The translations under genes and the position numbers were made by a program. Shown here piece by piece: positions 6,979 through 13,262 of a DNA stretch of 13,869 bases. The DNA is taken from positions 28,448 to 42,316 of the forward strand of contig HF998215.1 in NCBI GenBank assembly GCA_000433255.1, in the 5' to 3' direction. This stretch comes from Coprobacillus sp. CAG:605. GTDB lineage: Bacteria > Bacillota_I > Bacilli_A > RF39 > UBA660. The notes beneath the pieces were generated by a model that saw only the letters and a list, made by a program, of their open reading frames with translations, ran no database searches and was not told the DNA's origin. How positions within the stretch are numbered: position 1 is the stretch's first letter; every line of letters starts with the position of its first letter.

Positions 6979-6987
6979 TGGTAAAAT
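6979..6987 (+). promoter_or_regulatory. Extended -10 of the metallopeptidase gene
   Basis: TGGTAAAAT on the plus strand, with an expected start near 6994. The nearest -35-like hexamer, TTGTAC, is 20 bases away, so the TGn extension probably matters. The short leader carries AAGGGGG (6998-7004), six bases before the ATG at 7011. Confidence 0.5.
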
Positions 6988-7010
6988 ATTTAGTACCAAG
7001 GGGGAATATC

Positions 7011-8099
7011 ATGAAAATAGACAGTATTACTCAAAAACAATTAATCGATATTAAAAACCAATTAAATAAGAAATACGATAAAATACCATTAAAGAATAAG
7101 AAAGAATTAATTAATTGTTATAGTGATATTATTACTGTTGATAATATTTTAAATAGTTATTATATCCCACCTACTTTTAATGAAGAACTAACTTTCTTTG
7201 ACTATTTAATTACTTTAATCGATAAAATTACTGATGCTGATGAAACTCTAAATAATTGCAAAAAATATTTTAAAGTTTTAAATAACTATTACTTTAATCC
7301 TGGTTTCTACGAATTATATTATAAATACCAAAACCAAGCTTATTCTAATCAAGACTATATCGATATGGTTAAAGAGTTCTTCAAAGATAAGGACTATCTT
7401 AATAATAATCTAAAAACTTTATTTAAAAGTAATCACTTTACTCTTAATTTTTTTAATGAAACTTATGATGATTCCTGTGGAGCCTTCTACTATTTAAGAA
7501 AATACAATAAATATATTGCCTTTATTCCTAATTATCAAAGTATTGAAAAAGGCATTATCATGGCTCATGAATTAACTCATGGTACTTCTCTAGTAGAAAA
7601 CAAAGACCACTTACTAAGTACATCAAAAACAGCTTTTAGAGAATTTGATAGTTTATTTATAGAACTTCTAGCCTGTGATTTCTTTAAGAATATTAACGAA
7701 AGTGAAGCTCTAAACAGAAAAAGATTCTTACACGCTACTATTATCAACAGTATAAATACAGTCTATGAAAAGAAAAACATCATTGCCGAACTAAAAAAAT
7801 TAAACTTACCTCTTTATATTGCTGTTCAAAATTTAAGCTCAATCAATCCTTTATATACAATCGACTACATAATTGACGTATTTGATACTTCTGTTCAAAG
7901 CGATTTATATTATTCAATAAGTTATCTTTATTCCCTAAAGCTATATTCAATTTATCAAGAAAACCCCAAAGAAGCTCTAAGTATCCTCAAAAATATCATT
8001 CACTTAAACAGTACTAAAGATTGCCTTGAGTACTTCAAACCCATTGAAAAAGATATTAATTTCGATTTACAAACATATAAAAAAAGCCTTAAGCTATAA
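7011..8099 (+). CDS. Putative HExxH zinc metallopeptidase (M3-like)
   Basis: A 362-aa protein with HELTH at 186-190, where His186 and His190 are zinc ligands and Glu187 the catalytic base. Twenty-eight residues later FIELLACDFF (216-225) contains Glu218, which I infer to be the third ligand. The spacing and surrounding helix resemble M3 oligopeptidases such as PepF, but the protein is about 200 residues shorter than PepF and the rest is divergent. It has no signal peptide or membrane span, so it probably acts in the cytosol on peptides. The start is taken at 7011 because AAGGGGG lies six bases upstream. The in-frame ATG at 6948 falls inside the promoter region and adds an unrelated 21-residue segment. 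Its stop codon overlaps the 3' end of dusB by 11 bases, and no terminator is seen there. Confidence 0.8.
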   Translation: MKIDSITQKQLIDIKNQLNKKYDKIPLKNKKELINCYSDIITVDNILNSYYIPPTFNEELTFFDYLITLIDKITDADETLNNCKKYFKVLNNYYFNPGFYELYYKYQNQAYSNQDYIDMVKEFFKDKDYLNNNLKTLFKSNHFTLNFFNETYDDSCGAFYYLRKYNKYIAFIPNYQSIEKGIIMAHELTHGTSLVENKDHLLSTSKTAFREFDSLFIELLACDFFKNINESEALNRKRFLHATIINSINTVYEKKNIIAELKKLNLPLYIAVQNLSSINPLYTIDYIIDVFDTSVQSDLYYSISYLYSLKLYSIYQENPKEALSILKNIIHLNSTKDCLEYFKPIEKDINFDLQTYKKSLKL

Positions 8100-9075
8100 G
8101 ACCTTCTAAGTAATGTTCATACTCGTCCAAGATACTAAATATTTCTTGGGCGTTTTTACATTGACATATTTTATTCTTCATTTCCTTACTCTTAGGCATT
8201 CCTTTTAAATAGTAAAGAACATGACTTCTAATTTCTAACGAAGCACTAACCTCATTAGTATCTTCACATAATAATTTATAATGACGACGCATCATTGCAA
8301 TCTTGTCTTTATAAGATACTTCTTTAGGTAAAGTTCCATCTCTTAAGTAATCAACACATTCTCTAACTAACCAAGGATTCCCTAAAAGACCCCTACCTAT
8401 CATTACTGCATCGCACCCAGTTTCATCTAACATCTTTTTAGCTAGAAAACAACTAGTTACATCCCCATTACCAATAACCGGAATACTAACATTTTCTTTT
8501 ACTTGTTTTATTATGTTCCAATCAGCATGACCAGAATATCCTTGAGAACGAGTTCTTGCATGCACTGCAATCGCACTAGCACCAGCACTTTCACATGCTT
8601 TCGCTACCTCTACAGCATTAATGTGTTCTTCATCCCAACCGGATCTTATTTTTACGGTTACCGGAATATCAACTGTGGCGACAACTCTACTTACGATTTC
8701 TTTTATTTTCTCGGGATTTTTTAAAAGAGCGCTCCCTGCTTGATTTTTAATAGCAACCTTTGGTACAGGGCACCCCATGTTAATATCAAGGATATCAGGC
8801 TTTTGTGTTTCAACAACTATTTTAGCTGCTTTAACAAAATCCTCAACATCACTACCAAAAATTTGTTGAGCAATTGGTCTTTCACACTCATCCATTTTTA
8901 ATAAATCAAAAGTCTTCTTACTTTGATAGCATATTGCCTTATCACTAACCATCTCCGCATACATAAGACCAGCCCCCATTTCTTTAATAATCTTCCGAAA
9001 TGAAGTATTAGAAATTCCGGCCATTGGCGCTAAAACAACTTGATTTTTTATTTCAACATTTCCTATTTTAAACAT
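8089..9075 (-). CDS. dusB: tRNA-dihydrouridine synthase, DusB type
   Basis: A 328-aa FMN enzyme that reduces uridine to dihydrouridine in the tRNA D loop (or a nearby RNA position) with NADPH. The TIM barrel begins with VVLAPMAGISNTSFR (13-27). The catalytic acid Cys102 is in DINMGCPVPK (97-106). Lys142 in VKIRSGW and His172 in VHART bind flavin and substrate, IGNGDV (201-206) and IGRGLLGNPW (226-235) bind the FMN phosphate, and a C-terminal helical RNA-binding domain follows. The motifs and length fit the DusB/NifR3 branch used in Firmicutes. The ATG at 9075 has a GGGGGT SD (9081-9086). It has its own promoter between it and pduL, so it need not depend on pduL transcription. Confidence 0.95.
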   Translation of the reverse strand: MFKIGNVEIKNQVVLAPMAGISNTSFRKIIKEMGAGLMYAEMVSDKAICYQSKKTFDLLKMDECERPIAQQIFGSDVEDFVKAAKIVVETQKPDILDINMGCPVPKVAIKNQAGSALLKNPEKIKEIVSRVVATVDIPVTVKIRSGWDEEHINAVEVAKACESAGASAIAVHARTRSQGYSGHADWNIIKQVKENVSIPVIGNGDVTSCFLAKKMLDETGCDAVMIGRGLLGNPWLVRECVDYLRDGTLPKEVSYKDKIAMMRRHYKLLCEDTNEVSASLEIRSHVLYYLKGMPKSKEMKNKICQCKNAQEIFSILDEYEHYLEGLIA

Positions 9076-9098
9076 AGTTTACCCCCAAAACAAATCCT

Positions 9099-9127
9099 AT
9101 TATACACCATGATTATAAGGATTTCAC
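9099..9127 (-). promoter_or_regulatory. Promoter of dusB
   Basis: On the minus strand GTGAAA (9122-9127, four of six consensus bases) and TATAAT (9099-9104) are 17 bases apart. The -35 reaches the first base of the pduL stop codon region. The predicted leader is about 17 bases. Confidence 0.6.
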
Positions 9128-9705
9128 TATAATTTTTTTTCTAAATCAATTTCAACAAAATCATCTTGTCTTAATAAGAACCCATTCGCATCATCGGTAT
9201 CTAACTGTAACTCAAAAAATCCATTTGGAGTTACTTTAAATTGAGCTTCAATTGTTCCAGGTTTTATTGTATTTATCTTAACAACAACCTTTTCATCATC
9301 AACAACTCCTAATTTTTTGGCATCTTCTGGTGAAATATGAATATGACGATTAGCAATTATTGCCGCAGGAACGCATACTTCTCCTAATGGTCCCACTAAA
9401 GTTATATCAGCCGCTCCATCTAAATGTCCACTCTTTCTCATTGGAGCATCTATTCCTAATTTATAACAATCTGTCTTTGATACTTCAACCTGGTTATAAT
9501 CTCTAAGTGGTCCTAAAACTCTAACTCTATCTATTGATCCCTTTGGCCCTTTAATAGTTAACGTCTCTGCTGAAGCATATTGCCCACCTTGTTTTAACGG
9601 CCTTAAATATGTTAAATCTTCCTTACCAAATAATTTTTGATAAACCTCTTTAGTTAAATGACAATGTCTATTAGAAACACCTACTTGTACTTTCATATCA
9701 ATCAC
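9127..9705 (-). CDS. pduL: PduL-type phosphate acyltransferase (phosphotransacetylase)
   Basis: A 192-aa PduL/PTAC protein that exchanges acetyl or propionyl groups between CoA and phosphate. The two beta-barrel halves are visible. The first has VGVSNRHCHL (8-17), with His14 and His16 as zinc ligands, plus Glu47. The second has RKSGHLDGAAD (90-100), with a phosphate-binding Arg90, and ANRHIHIS (118-125), with His121 and His123 as zinc ligands. It starts almost directly at the first domain, with no N-terminal encapsulation peptide, and no microcompartment shell genes are nearby. It is therefore probably the cytosolic phosphotransacetylase of acetate metabolism. The GTG at 9705 is chosen because AGAGAGG lies about five bases upstream; the ATG at 9696 is three codons later and possible. 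Its 3' end shares a 24-base repeat with sequence beyond the CofE-like gene. Confidence 0.92.
   Translation of the reverse strand: MIDMKVQVGVSNRHCHLTKEVYQKLFGKEDLTYLRPLKQGGQYASAETLTIKGPKGSIDRVRVLGPLRDYNQVEVSKTDCYKLGIDAPMRKSGHLDGAADITLVGPLGEVCVPAAIIANRHIHISPEDAKKLGVVDDEKVVVKINTIKPGTIEAQFKVTPNGFFELQLDTDDANGFLLRQDDFVEIDLEKKL
9131..9154. repeat. Direct repeat copy 1 (23 of 24 bases), in the pduL 3' end
   Basis: On the plus strand the run from AATTTTTTTT through CTAAATCAAT is identical over 20 bases to 11967-11986, and 23 of 24 bases match through 11990. Here it encodes the EIDLEKKL end of PduL. The other copy is non-coding. Confidence 0.75.
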
Positions 9706-9727
9706 TTTATCCTCTCTCTACTATTGT

Positions 9728-9736
9728 AGTATAGCA
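9728..9736 (-). promoter_or_regulatory. Extended -10 of pduL
   Basis: The minus strand reads TGCTATACT. No convincing -35 is seen at 16-18 bases. It would produce a leader of about 16 bases with the AGAGAGG SD. Confidence 0.5.
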
Positions 9737-9794
9737 CATAACTCAATAAGTAATTAATACTTAAATACCAATCTTAACATTAATTAACATAAAA

Positions 9795-10088
9795 TTATTT
9801 TAATATTAACTTTTGAGTAACAAGAATATCTTCTATTTCTTCTAAAGATAATCCTAATATCATAGCCATTTTTTCATTAGATATATCATTATCTTTCATT
9901 GCCATAATAACTTTTCTTCGTTCTTGCGTTCTACCATCATTATATCCATGCATTTTTCCTTCATTAAATCCCAAGTTATATCCTAACTTTTTACCAACAT
10001 ACTCACCATTACAATATCCGGCTTGATATTCTTTTTCTAACGCTTCGTCTCTATGCTTTTTCTTTCTTAATCCTCCCATCAATTTCAT
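9795..10088 (-). CDS. 97-aa protein resembling only the C-terminal tail of Rpn-family nucleases
   Basis: After a basic N-terminus (GGLRKKKHRDEAL) comes a glycine ladder with period four (GYCNGEYVGKKLGYNLGFNEG and on to about residue 52). Then GRTQERRKVI and a helical end NEKMAMILGLSLEEIEDIL (71-89) follow. The same order (EEEYAEGYGYGEEVG, GRVEERRNII, NNEIADTMNINLEDVEKIL) ends the Rpn-like protein two genes upstream, so the two are homologous over about 75 residues. No nuclease domain is present. It is the last gene of the cluster, 22 bases after the phosphoesterase stop, with SD AGGAG (10098-10102). Such tails mediate oligomerisation, and short Rpn C-terminal proteins block nuclease activity in E. 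coli. That makes an inhibitor or antitoxin role possible here, but this is inference. A decayed rpn copy is the alternative, although the frame has its own start and SD. Confidence 0.75.
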   Translation of the reverse strand: MKLMGGLRKKKHRDEALEKEYQAGYCNGEYVGKKLGYNLGFNEGKMHGYNDGRTQERRKVIMAMKDNDISNEKMAMILGLSLEEIEDILVTQKLILK

Positions 10089-10110
10089 TTATATCAACTC
10101 CTAATAAATC

Positions 10111-10806
10111 CTATAATTTTAATTCTTCAATATCATTCATCATAAATCTAATTTTATCTACTTGCTTATCCGTATGATAATGTCCACAATACCATTTTTG
10201 ATACTGGGTATTATTTTCTATTTCATCTAAAAATTCTTCCGTACTTTTATCAACGTCTAACTGGTTTACATTTTCTAAAAACACTTCATAAGGCATGTAC
10301 TTAAATGGACATGTATGCGATAAAATCACATCTATTTTATTATTGTATTTCTTTAAAGTTTTTCTAACATCATTTTTAATTTTTTCATTTGGTTGTTCAC
10401 TATCATACCAGTTATATCCTAAAGCCAATCTATAATACTTATCAACAGAATAAGCTCCACCAATTACTAAAGTAGACAACCCATTAAAGTCGTATACTTC
10501 ACCATCTTTGGCAAATAATATATTAGGATATTTTTCTTCATAATATACAATTCCATTATTAAATATTTTTGACTTATATCCAGCAATATTATAAGGACGT
10601 TCTTCATGATTTCCATGAATACAAAATAAAGTTATTGGCAACTCTTTCAAGTGATTTTTCAAAGTATAATCTTTGCTATCTAAATAATAGTTAATTCCAG
10701 CATCACCTAAAATTATCATAATATCATTTTGTGATATATTATTTTTATAGCAAAATTCAAATACCTGGTCATAATCTCCATGTTTATCTCCCGTAATATA
10801 AACCAT
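10111..10806 (-). CDS. Calcineurin-like metallophosphoesterase
   Basis: A 231-aa protein with all the dimetal phosphoesterase motifs. These are TGDKHGD (5-11, Asp7 and His9), LGDAG (34-37, Asp35), HGNHEERP (64-71, Asn66 and His67), LSHTCP (162-167, His164) and CGHYHTD (207-213, His209 and His211). GGAYSVDKYYRL (116-127) is characteristic of a Firmicutes/plasmid subgroup that I recall but whose substrate I do not know. It hydrolyses a phosphomonoester or phosphodiester, possibly a nucleic acid end or nucleotide, in the cytosol. It lies 20 bases after the rpn-like stop and 22 before the tail gene, with GGAGG (10811-10815) just before its ATG. This tight spacing suggests a functional link with the nuclease. 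It ends with TAG. Confidence 0.9.
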   Translation of the reverse strand: MVYITGDKHGDYDQVFEFCYKNNISQNDIMIILGDAGINYYLDSKDYTLKNHLKELPITLFCIHGNHEERPYNIAGYKSKIFNNGIVYYEEKYPNILFAKDGEVYDFNGLSTLVIGGAYSVDKYYRLALGYNWYDSEQPNEKIKNDVRKTLKKYNNKIDVILSHTCPFKYMPYEVFLENVNQLDVDKSTEEFLDEIENNTQYQKWYCGHYHTDKQVDKIRFMMNDIEELKL

Positions 10807-10826
10807 ATTTCCTCCACAAATCTCTA

Positions 10827-11780
10827 TTAATGTACTTTTCTATCAAGCTTAAGTTCTTTTTTGTTAAGTATTTTTTCAACATCTTCAAGGTTAATATTCA
10901 TAGTATCAGCAATTTCATTATTAGACATCCCCCGATTAAATAATCTTTTTATGATATTTCTTCTCTCTTCAACACGCCCACGTTCTTTTCCAATTGCAAT
11001 ACCACGCTTTTCACCACGTTCCTCTCCAACCTCTTCACCATAACCATAACCCTCAGCATATTCTTCTTCCAACATATGTCTATTATAGGCATCTCTATCC
11101 CAACTCCCATCAGCTTTATAAAACATTACCATACTTTGATACACTCCTCTCAATATTTTATCTTTTTGTACGATACCATTTAATTCTAATATACTCTCCA
11201 TATCCTCTAAAGTTTTAGGTACTAAAGGATATAAATAATCATATATCTTTCGTTCACTTTTAGTATATCCATTAGTTTTTAATTTGTCAAGATATATATG
11301 ATAAGTTTCAATAAATTGGTATTTATTGAAATCTGTACCATACGTCGTATCATGCTTTATCAAATCCAAATTACCTTTATTTGATTCTTTATAAATACTT
11401 ATTGAATATATTTTTATATTCACATTGTATTTCTTCTTACCATTCTTATCAATTTTTATTCCATAAATTGAAGCCATTCTATTTGAATAGTCTAAAGACT
11501 TTAAATTGGTAATTTTACTATACTTAGTATAAGCTTCAATATCTACATAAGTATCATCATCTATTTTATAAACTAAATCCCCAATTCTAGGAACTGTATC
11601 TTTTTTAGATCCTGGTAAATTAGGATCGATAAAATCACCTTTAACTACTACTTTGTAATCTAAATTACAAATCAAAGAAATAAACATTGCTACATACTCT
11701 TTGTTATCTCTTAAAACTCTTTTAAAATCAAAGTCTTTCATGGGATTAATTTTTATTTCGTTTGTATATAATTTATTCAT
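10827..11780 (-). CDS. Rpn-family / PD-(D/E)XK nuclease family transposase-like protein
   Basis: A 317-aa member of the Rpn (recombination-promoting nuclease, PDDEXK_2) group that databases often call transposase. The nuclease core spans about residues 14-130. It has KDFDFKRVLRDNKEYVAMFI, then PRIGDLVYKIDDDTYVDIEAY, where Asp68 and Glu82 should bind metal, and LDYSNRMASIYGIKI. The usual E-x-Q is E-x-Y here (Tyr84), so activity is uncertain. Residues 239-310 form the glycine ladder and helical tail shared with the 97-aa gene. A strong GGAGG (11787-11791) precedes the ATG by six bases. It leads a three-gene cluster with a metallophosphoesterase. Inside it, AGGAG (11144-11148) and an ATG at 11130-11132 could start a 101-residue C-terminal product. 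Rpn proteins cut DNA, promote RecA-independent recombination and act in phage defence. Confidence 0.85.
   Translation of the reverse strand: MNKLYTNEIKINPMKDFDFKRVLRDNKEYVAMFISLICNLDYKVVVKGDFIDPNLPGSKKDTVPRIGDLVYKIDDDTYVDIEAYTKYSKITNLKSLDYSNRMASIYGIKIDKNGKKKYNVNIKIYSISIYKESNKGNLDLIKHDTTYGTDFNKYQFIETYHIYLDKLKTNGYTKSERKIYDYLYPLVPKTLEDMESILELNGIVQKDKILRGVYQSMVMFYKADGSWDRDAYNRHMLEEEYAEGYGYGEEVGEERGEKRGIAIGKERGRVEERRNIIKRLFNRGMSNNEIADTMNINLEDVEKILNKKELKLDRKVH
11130..11148 (-). promoter_or_regulatory. Possible internal ribosome binding site and start in the rpn-like gene
   Basis: The minus strand reads AGAGGAG, then 11 bases, then an in-frame ATG (Met217). Translation from it would give residues 217-317, the glycine ladder plus helical tail. 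In E. coli rpn genes, such an internal start yields the inhibitory short form. Here it is only a sequence prediction, and the spacing is slightly long. Confidence 0.35.
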
Positions 11781-11791
11781 TTTTATCCTCC

Positions 11792-11972
11792 AAAATTTAG
11801 TTTAAGGAAAAGGTTAAATATTTCTCTCCCTCTACTACTCTTTATTACCGGAAAAGTGCCGATTTTCTTTTTTTTCTTTGCATTTTTTGCAAATTTCTTT
11901 TTAAAAGTGCCAAATTTGACGCAAATTTGACACTTTTTATCTCATAATTTTCTTTTTCTTAAACTAAATTTT
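11792..11972. repeat. Outer inverted repeat, 21-base arms (one mismatch), 181 bases in all
   Basis: The left arm 11792-11812 and right arm 11952-11972 match at 20 of 21 positions. Both contain AAAATTTAGTTTAAG in inverted orientation. The left arm abuts the rpn SD (11787-11791). It could be a small mobile repeat or a long-range RNA helix closing the leader. Confidence 0.75.
11903..11937 (-). terminator. Strong hairpin in the rpn leader; terminator or attenuator
   Basis: Arms 11903-11918 and 11922-11937 pair over 16 positions around a 3-base loop. On the minus strand the only imperfect pair is a G-U wobble (C-A in plus-strand RNA), so the RNA is probably read from the minus strand. CACTTTT forms the 3' arm, but the U tract beyond it is weak. 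CAAATTTGAC also occurs twice in tandem here, with an 11-base period. A terminator of the CofE-like gene is the simplest reading. Confidence 0.5.
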
Positions 11973-11990
11973 TTTTCTAAATCAATCTCA
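11967..11990. repeat. Direct repeat copy 2, non-coding, just past the CofE-like gene
   Basis: Same orientation as 9131-9154; the only mismatch is at 11987. On the minus strand it still reads like a pduL 3' end, GATTGATTTAGAAAAAAAATT. It partly overlaps the outer inverted repeat. Confidence 0.75.
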
Positions 11991-11992
11991 TT

Positions 11993-13177
11993 TTACTCAT
12001 TAGCATAATTATCAAAATAACCTTGAATTAACACCACAGGTGTACCCTTATCACCAGACCCACTAGTTAAATCAGCTAAAGACCCAACTAAGTCCGTAAT
12101 TCTTCTTGGTGTCGTACCTTGAGTAACCATTTTACCTACTAAGTTATTATCCTTACTCCTAATCTCCTTCTTCATAGCGTCAACCAAGTCTTCTCCTCTT
12201 AAATCAGCTAACTTATTATCACTAACATACTTTAACTTTATCTCATTAGGAGTACCTTCTAACCCACTCGTATAAAAAGGACTAACAACTGGGTCTGCAA
12301 GCTCCCAAATATGCCCAACAGGGTCTTTAAAAGCTCCATCACCATACACCATAACTTCTAAATCTTTTCCAGTTAACTCTTTCATTTTCTTTTGAATATC
12401 TAAAATTAACTTTTCTCCATCCTTAGGAAATAACTTAAGTCTTTCTTCCGTAGACTTATTAGACCCTAATAAACCATACTTAGGATTATACCCACTACCA
12501 TTATTACTCTTATTCATAATATCCGTTAGACTATAACATAAAGCTCCCGTCTTACTAAATAACTCTTTTGTATGTTCTCTTGTATGAATATCACAATTTA
12601 ATACATAAGGTGTATATTTTAAGATATCTAAAGGGTTATTAGAAAACACAAACTCTATTTCACAATCTTCACTTTTAACTAAATCACGATAAAATGATAC
12701 CATATTAATCCCTGTAAAAGGATGAATAAAATCTCCAAAGTATTCATTATAATCATTCTCTGTAATAATACTACTTAAATTAAATGGTGATCTACTAAGC
12801 CTATTCTCATCTAATATTCCATTACCTACCTCATCACTAGGAAACGATAACAACATCACTATCTTTTTAGCACCTCTAGCAATACCTTTTAATATAAGGG
12901 AAAATCTATTACGACTAAGAATTGGATATACTACTCCTACCTCCCCATTTACATATTTATCTCTTATATCATTAGCTATATCATCAACTGTACAATAATT
13001 ACCTTCACTAATACCAACCACAGCTTCTGTTACACAAATTATATCTTTATCATGAATCTTAAATTCTTCATTCTTAGAAGCCTTAATAACACTATCTACT
13101 ACAATATTAGCAAGATTATCTCCTTCTTTAATAATAGGTGTTCTAATACCTCTTGAAGTTGTCCCAACCATTCTCAT
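11993..13177 (-). CDS. CofE-like protein (coenzyme F420-0:L-glutamate ligase family)
   Basis: A 394-aa protein matching the long Firmicutes members of the F420 ligase family (PF01996). Visible family stretches are TSRGIRTPIIKEGDNL (8-23), ICVTEAVVGISEGNY (47-61), YPILSRNRFSLILKGIARG (79-97), HPFTG, GSGYNPKYGLLGSNKSTEERLKLFP, VMVYGDGAFKDPVGHIWELADPVVSP, TPRRITDLVGS and a C-terminal GSGDKGTPVVLIQGYFDN. Archaeal CofE uses GTP to add glutamate to F420-0 and is about 250 residues. This version is about 140 longer, and no F420 gene or F420-dependent enzyme is seen nearby. The activity in this group is therefore unknown; amide-bond ligation to another acid is the natural guess. The ATG at 13177 has AGAGGAT eight bases upstream, and it follows cysE on the same strand with an own -10. 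Confidence 0.85.
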   Translation of the reverse strand: MRMVGTTSRGIRTPIIKEGDNLANIVVDSVIKASKNEEFKIHDKDIICVTEAVVGISEGNYCTVDDIANDIRDKYVNGEVGVVYPILSRNRFSLILKGIARGAKKIVMLLSFPSDEVGNGILDENRLSRSPFNLSSIITENDYNEYFGDFIHPFTGINMVSFYRDLVKSEDCEIEFVFSNNPLDILKYTPYVLNCDIHTREHTKELFSKTGALCYSLTDIMNKSNNGSGYNPKYGLLGSNKSTEERLKLFPKDGEKLILDIQKKMKELTGKDLEVMVYGDGAFKDPVGHIWELADPVVSPFYTSGLEGTPNEIKLKYVSDNKLADLRGEDLVDAMKKEIRSKDNNLVGKMVTQGTTPRRITDLVGSLADLTSGSGDKGTPVVLIQGYFDNYANE

Positions 13178-13208
13178 ATTTATATCCTCTTTTCTATTTT
13201 ACTTCTTT

Positions 13209-13217
13209 ATCGTATCA
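13209..13217 (-). promoter_or_regulatory. Extended -10 of the CofE-like gene
   Basis: The minus strand reads TGATACGAT, and the -35 is weak. Transcription would start near 13202, giving a leader of about 25 bases that contains AGAGGAT. No clear terminator separates it from cysE, so readthrough from cysE is also likely. Confidence 0.4.
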
Positions 13218-13262
13218 TAGTTTATGCTTAAACTCTAGGAAAAATACTTGTTTATTGTAAAG

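Larger units (their letters stand above)
11781..11992. other. Non-coding leader with nested inverted repeats, between the CofE-like and rpn-like genes
   Basis: This 212-base stretch holds no gene. It is A/T rich and structured: an outer 21-base inverted repeat, an inner 16-base hairpin, a further copy of AAAAGTGCC at 11852-11860, a small TTTGCA/TGCAAA repeat near 11878, and a 24-base direct repeat shared with pduL. I found no convincing promoter. It should contain the terminator of the upstream gene and the leader of rpn. Confidence 0.8.

Noticed and set aside
6948..7010. Upstream ATG start of the metallopeptidase
   Set aside because: It falls in the divergent promoter region and lacks an SD, while AAGGGGG points to 7011.
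9706..9794. Terminator after the 97-aa gene
   Set aside because: Only AT-rich short palindromes are present, with no stable stem followed by T residues.
1642..11218. Several open frames of 60-80 codons opposite real genes (within the flavoprotein, ynbB, SDR, dusB and rpn-like genes)
   Set aside because: They lie antisense inside well supported genes, have low-complexity or unnatural composition and lack good SD sequences.
10827..11780. Insertion sequence reading of the transposase-like gene
   Set aside because: The protein is an Rpn-type PD-(D/E)XK protein, not a DDE or HUH transposase. The nearby inverted repeats flank only the leader and not the gene.
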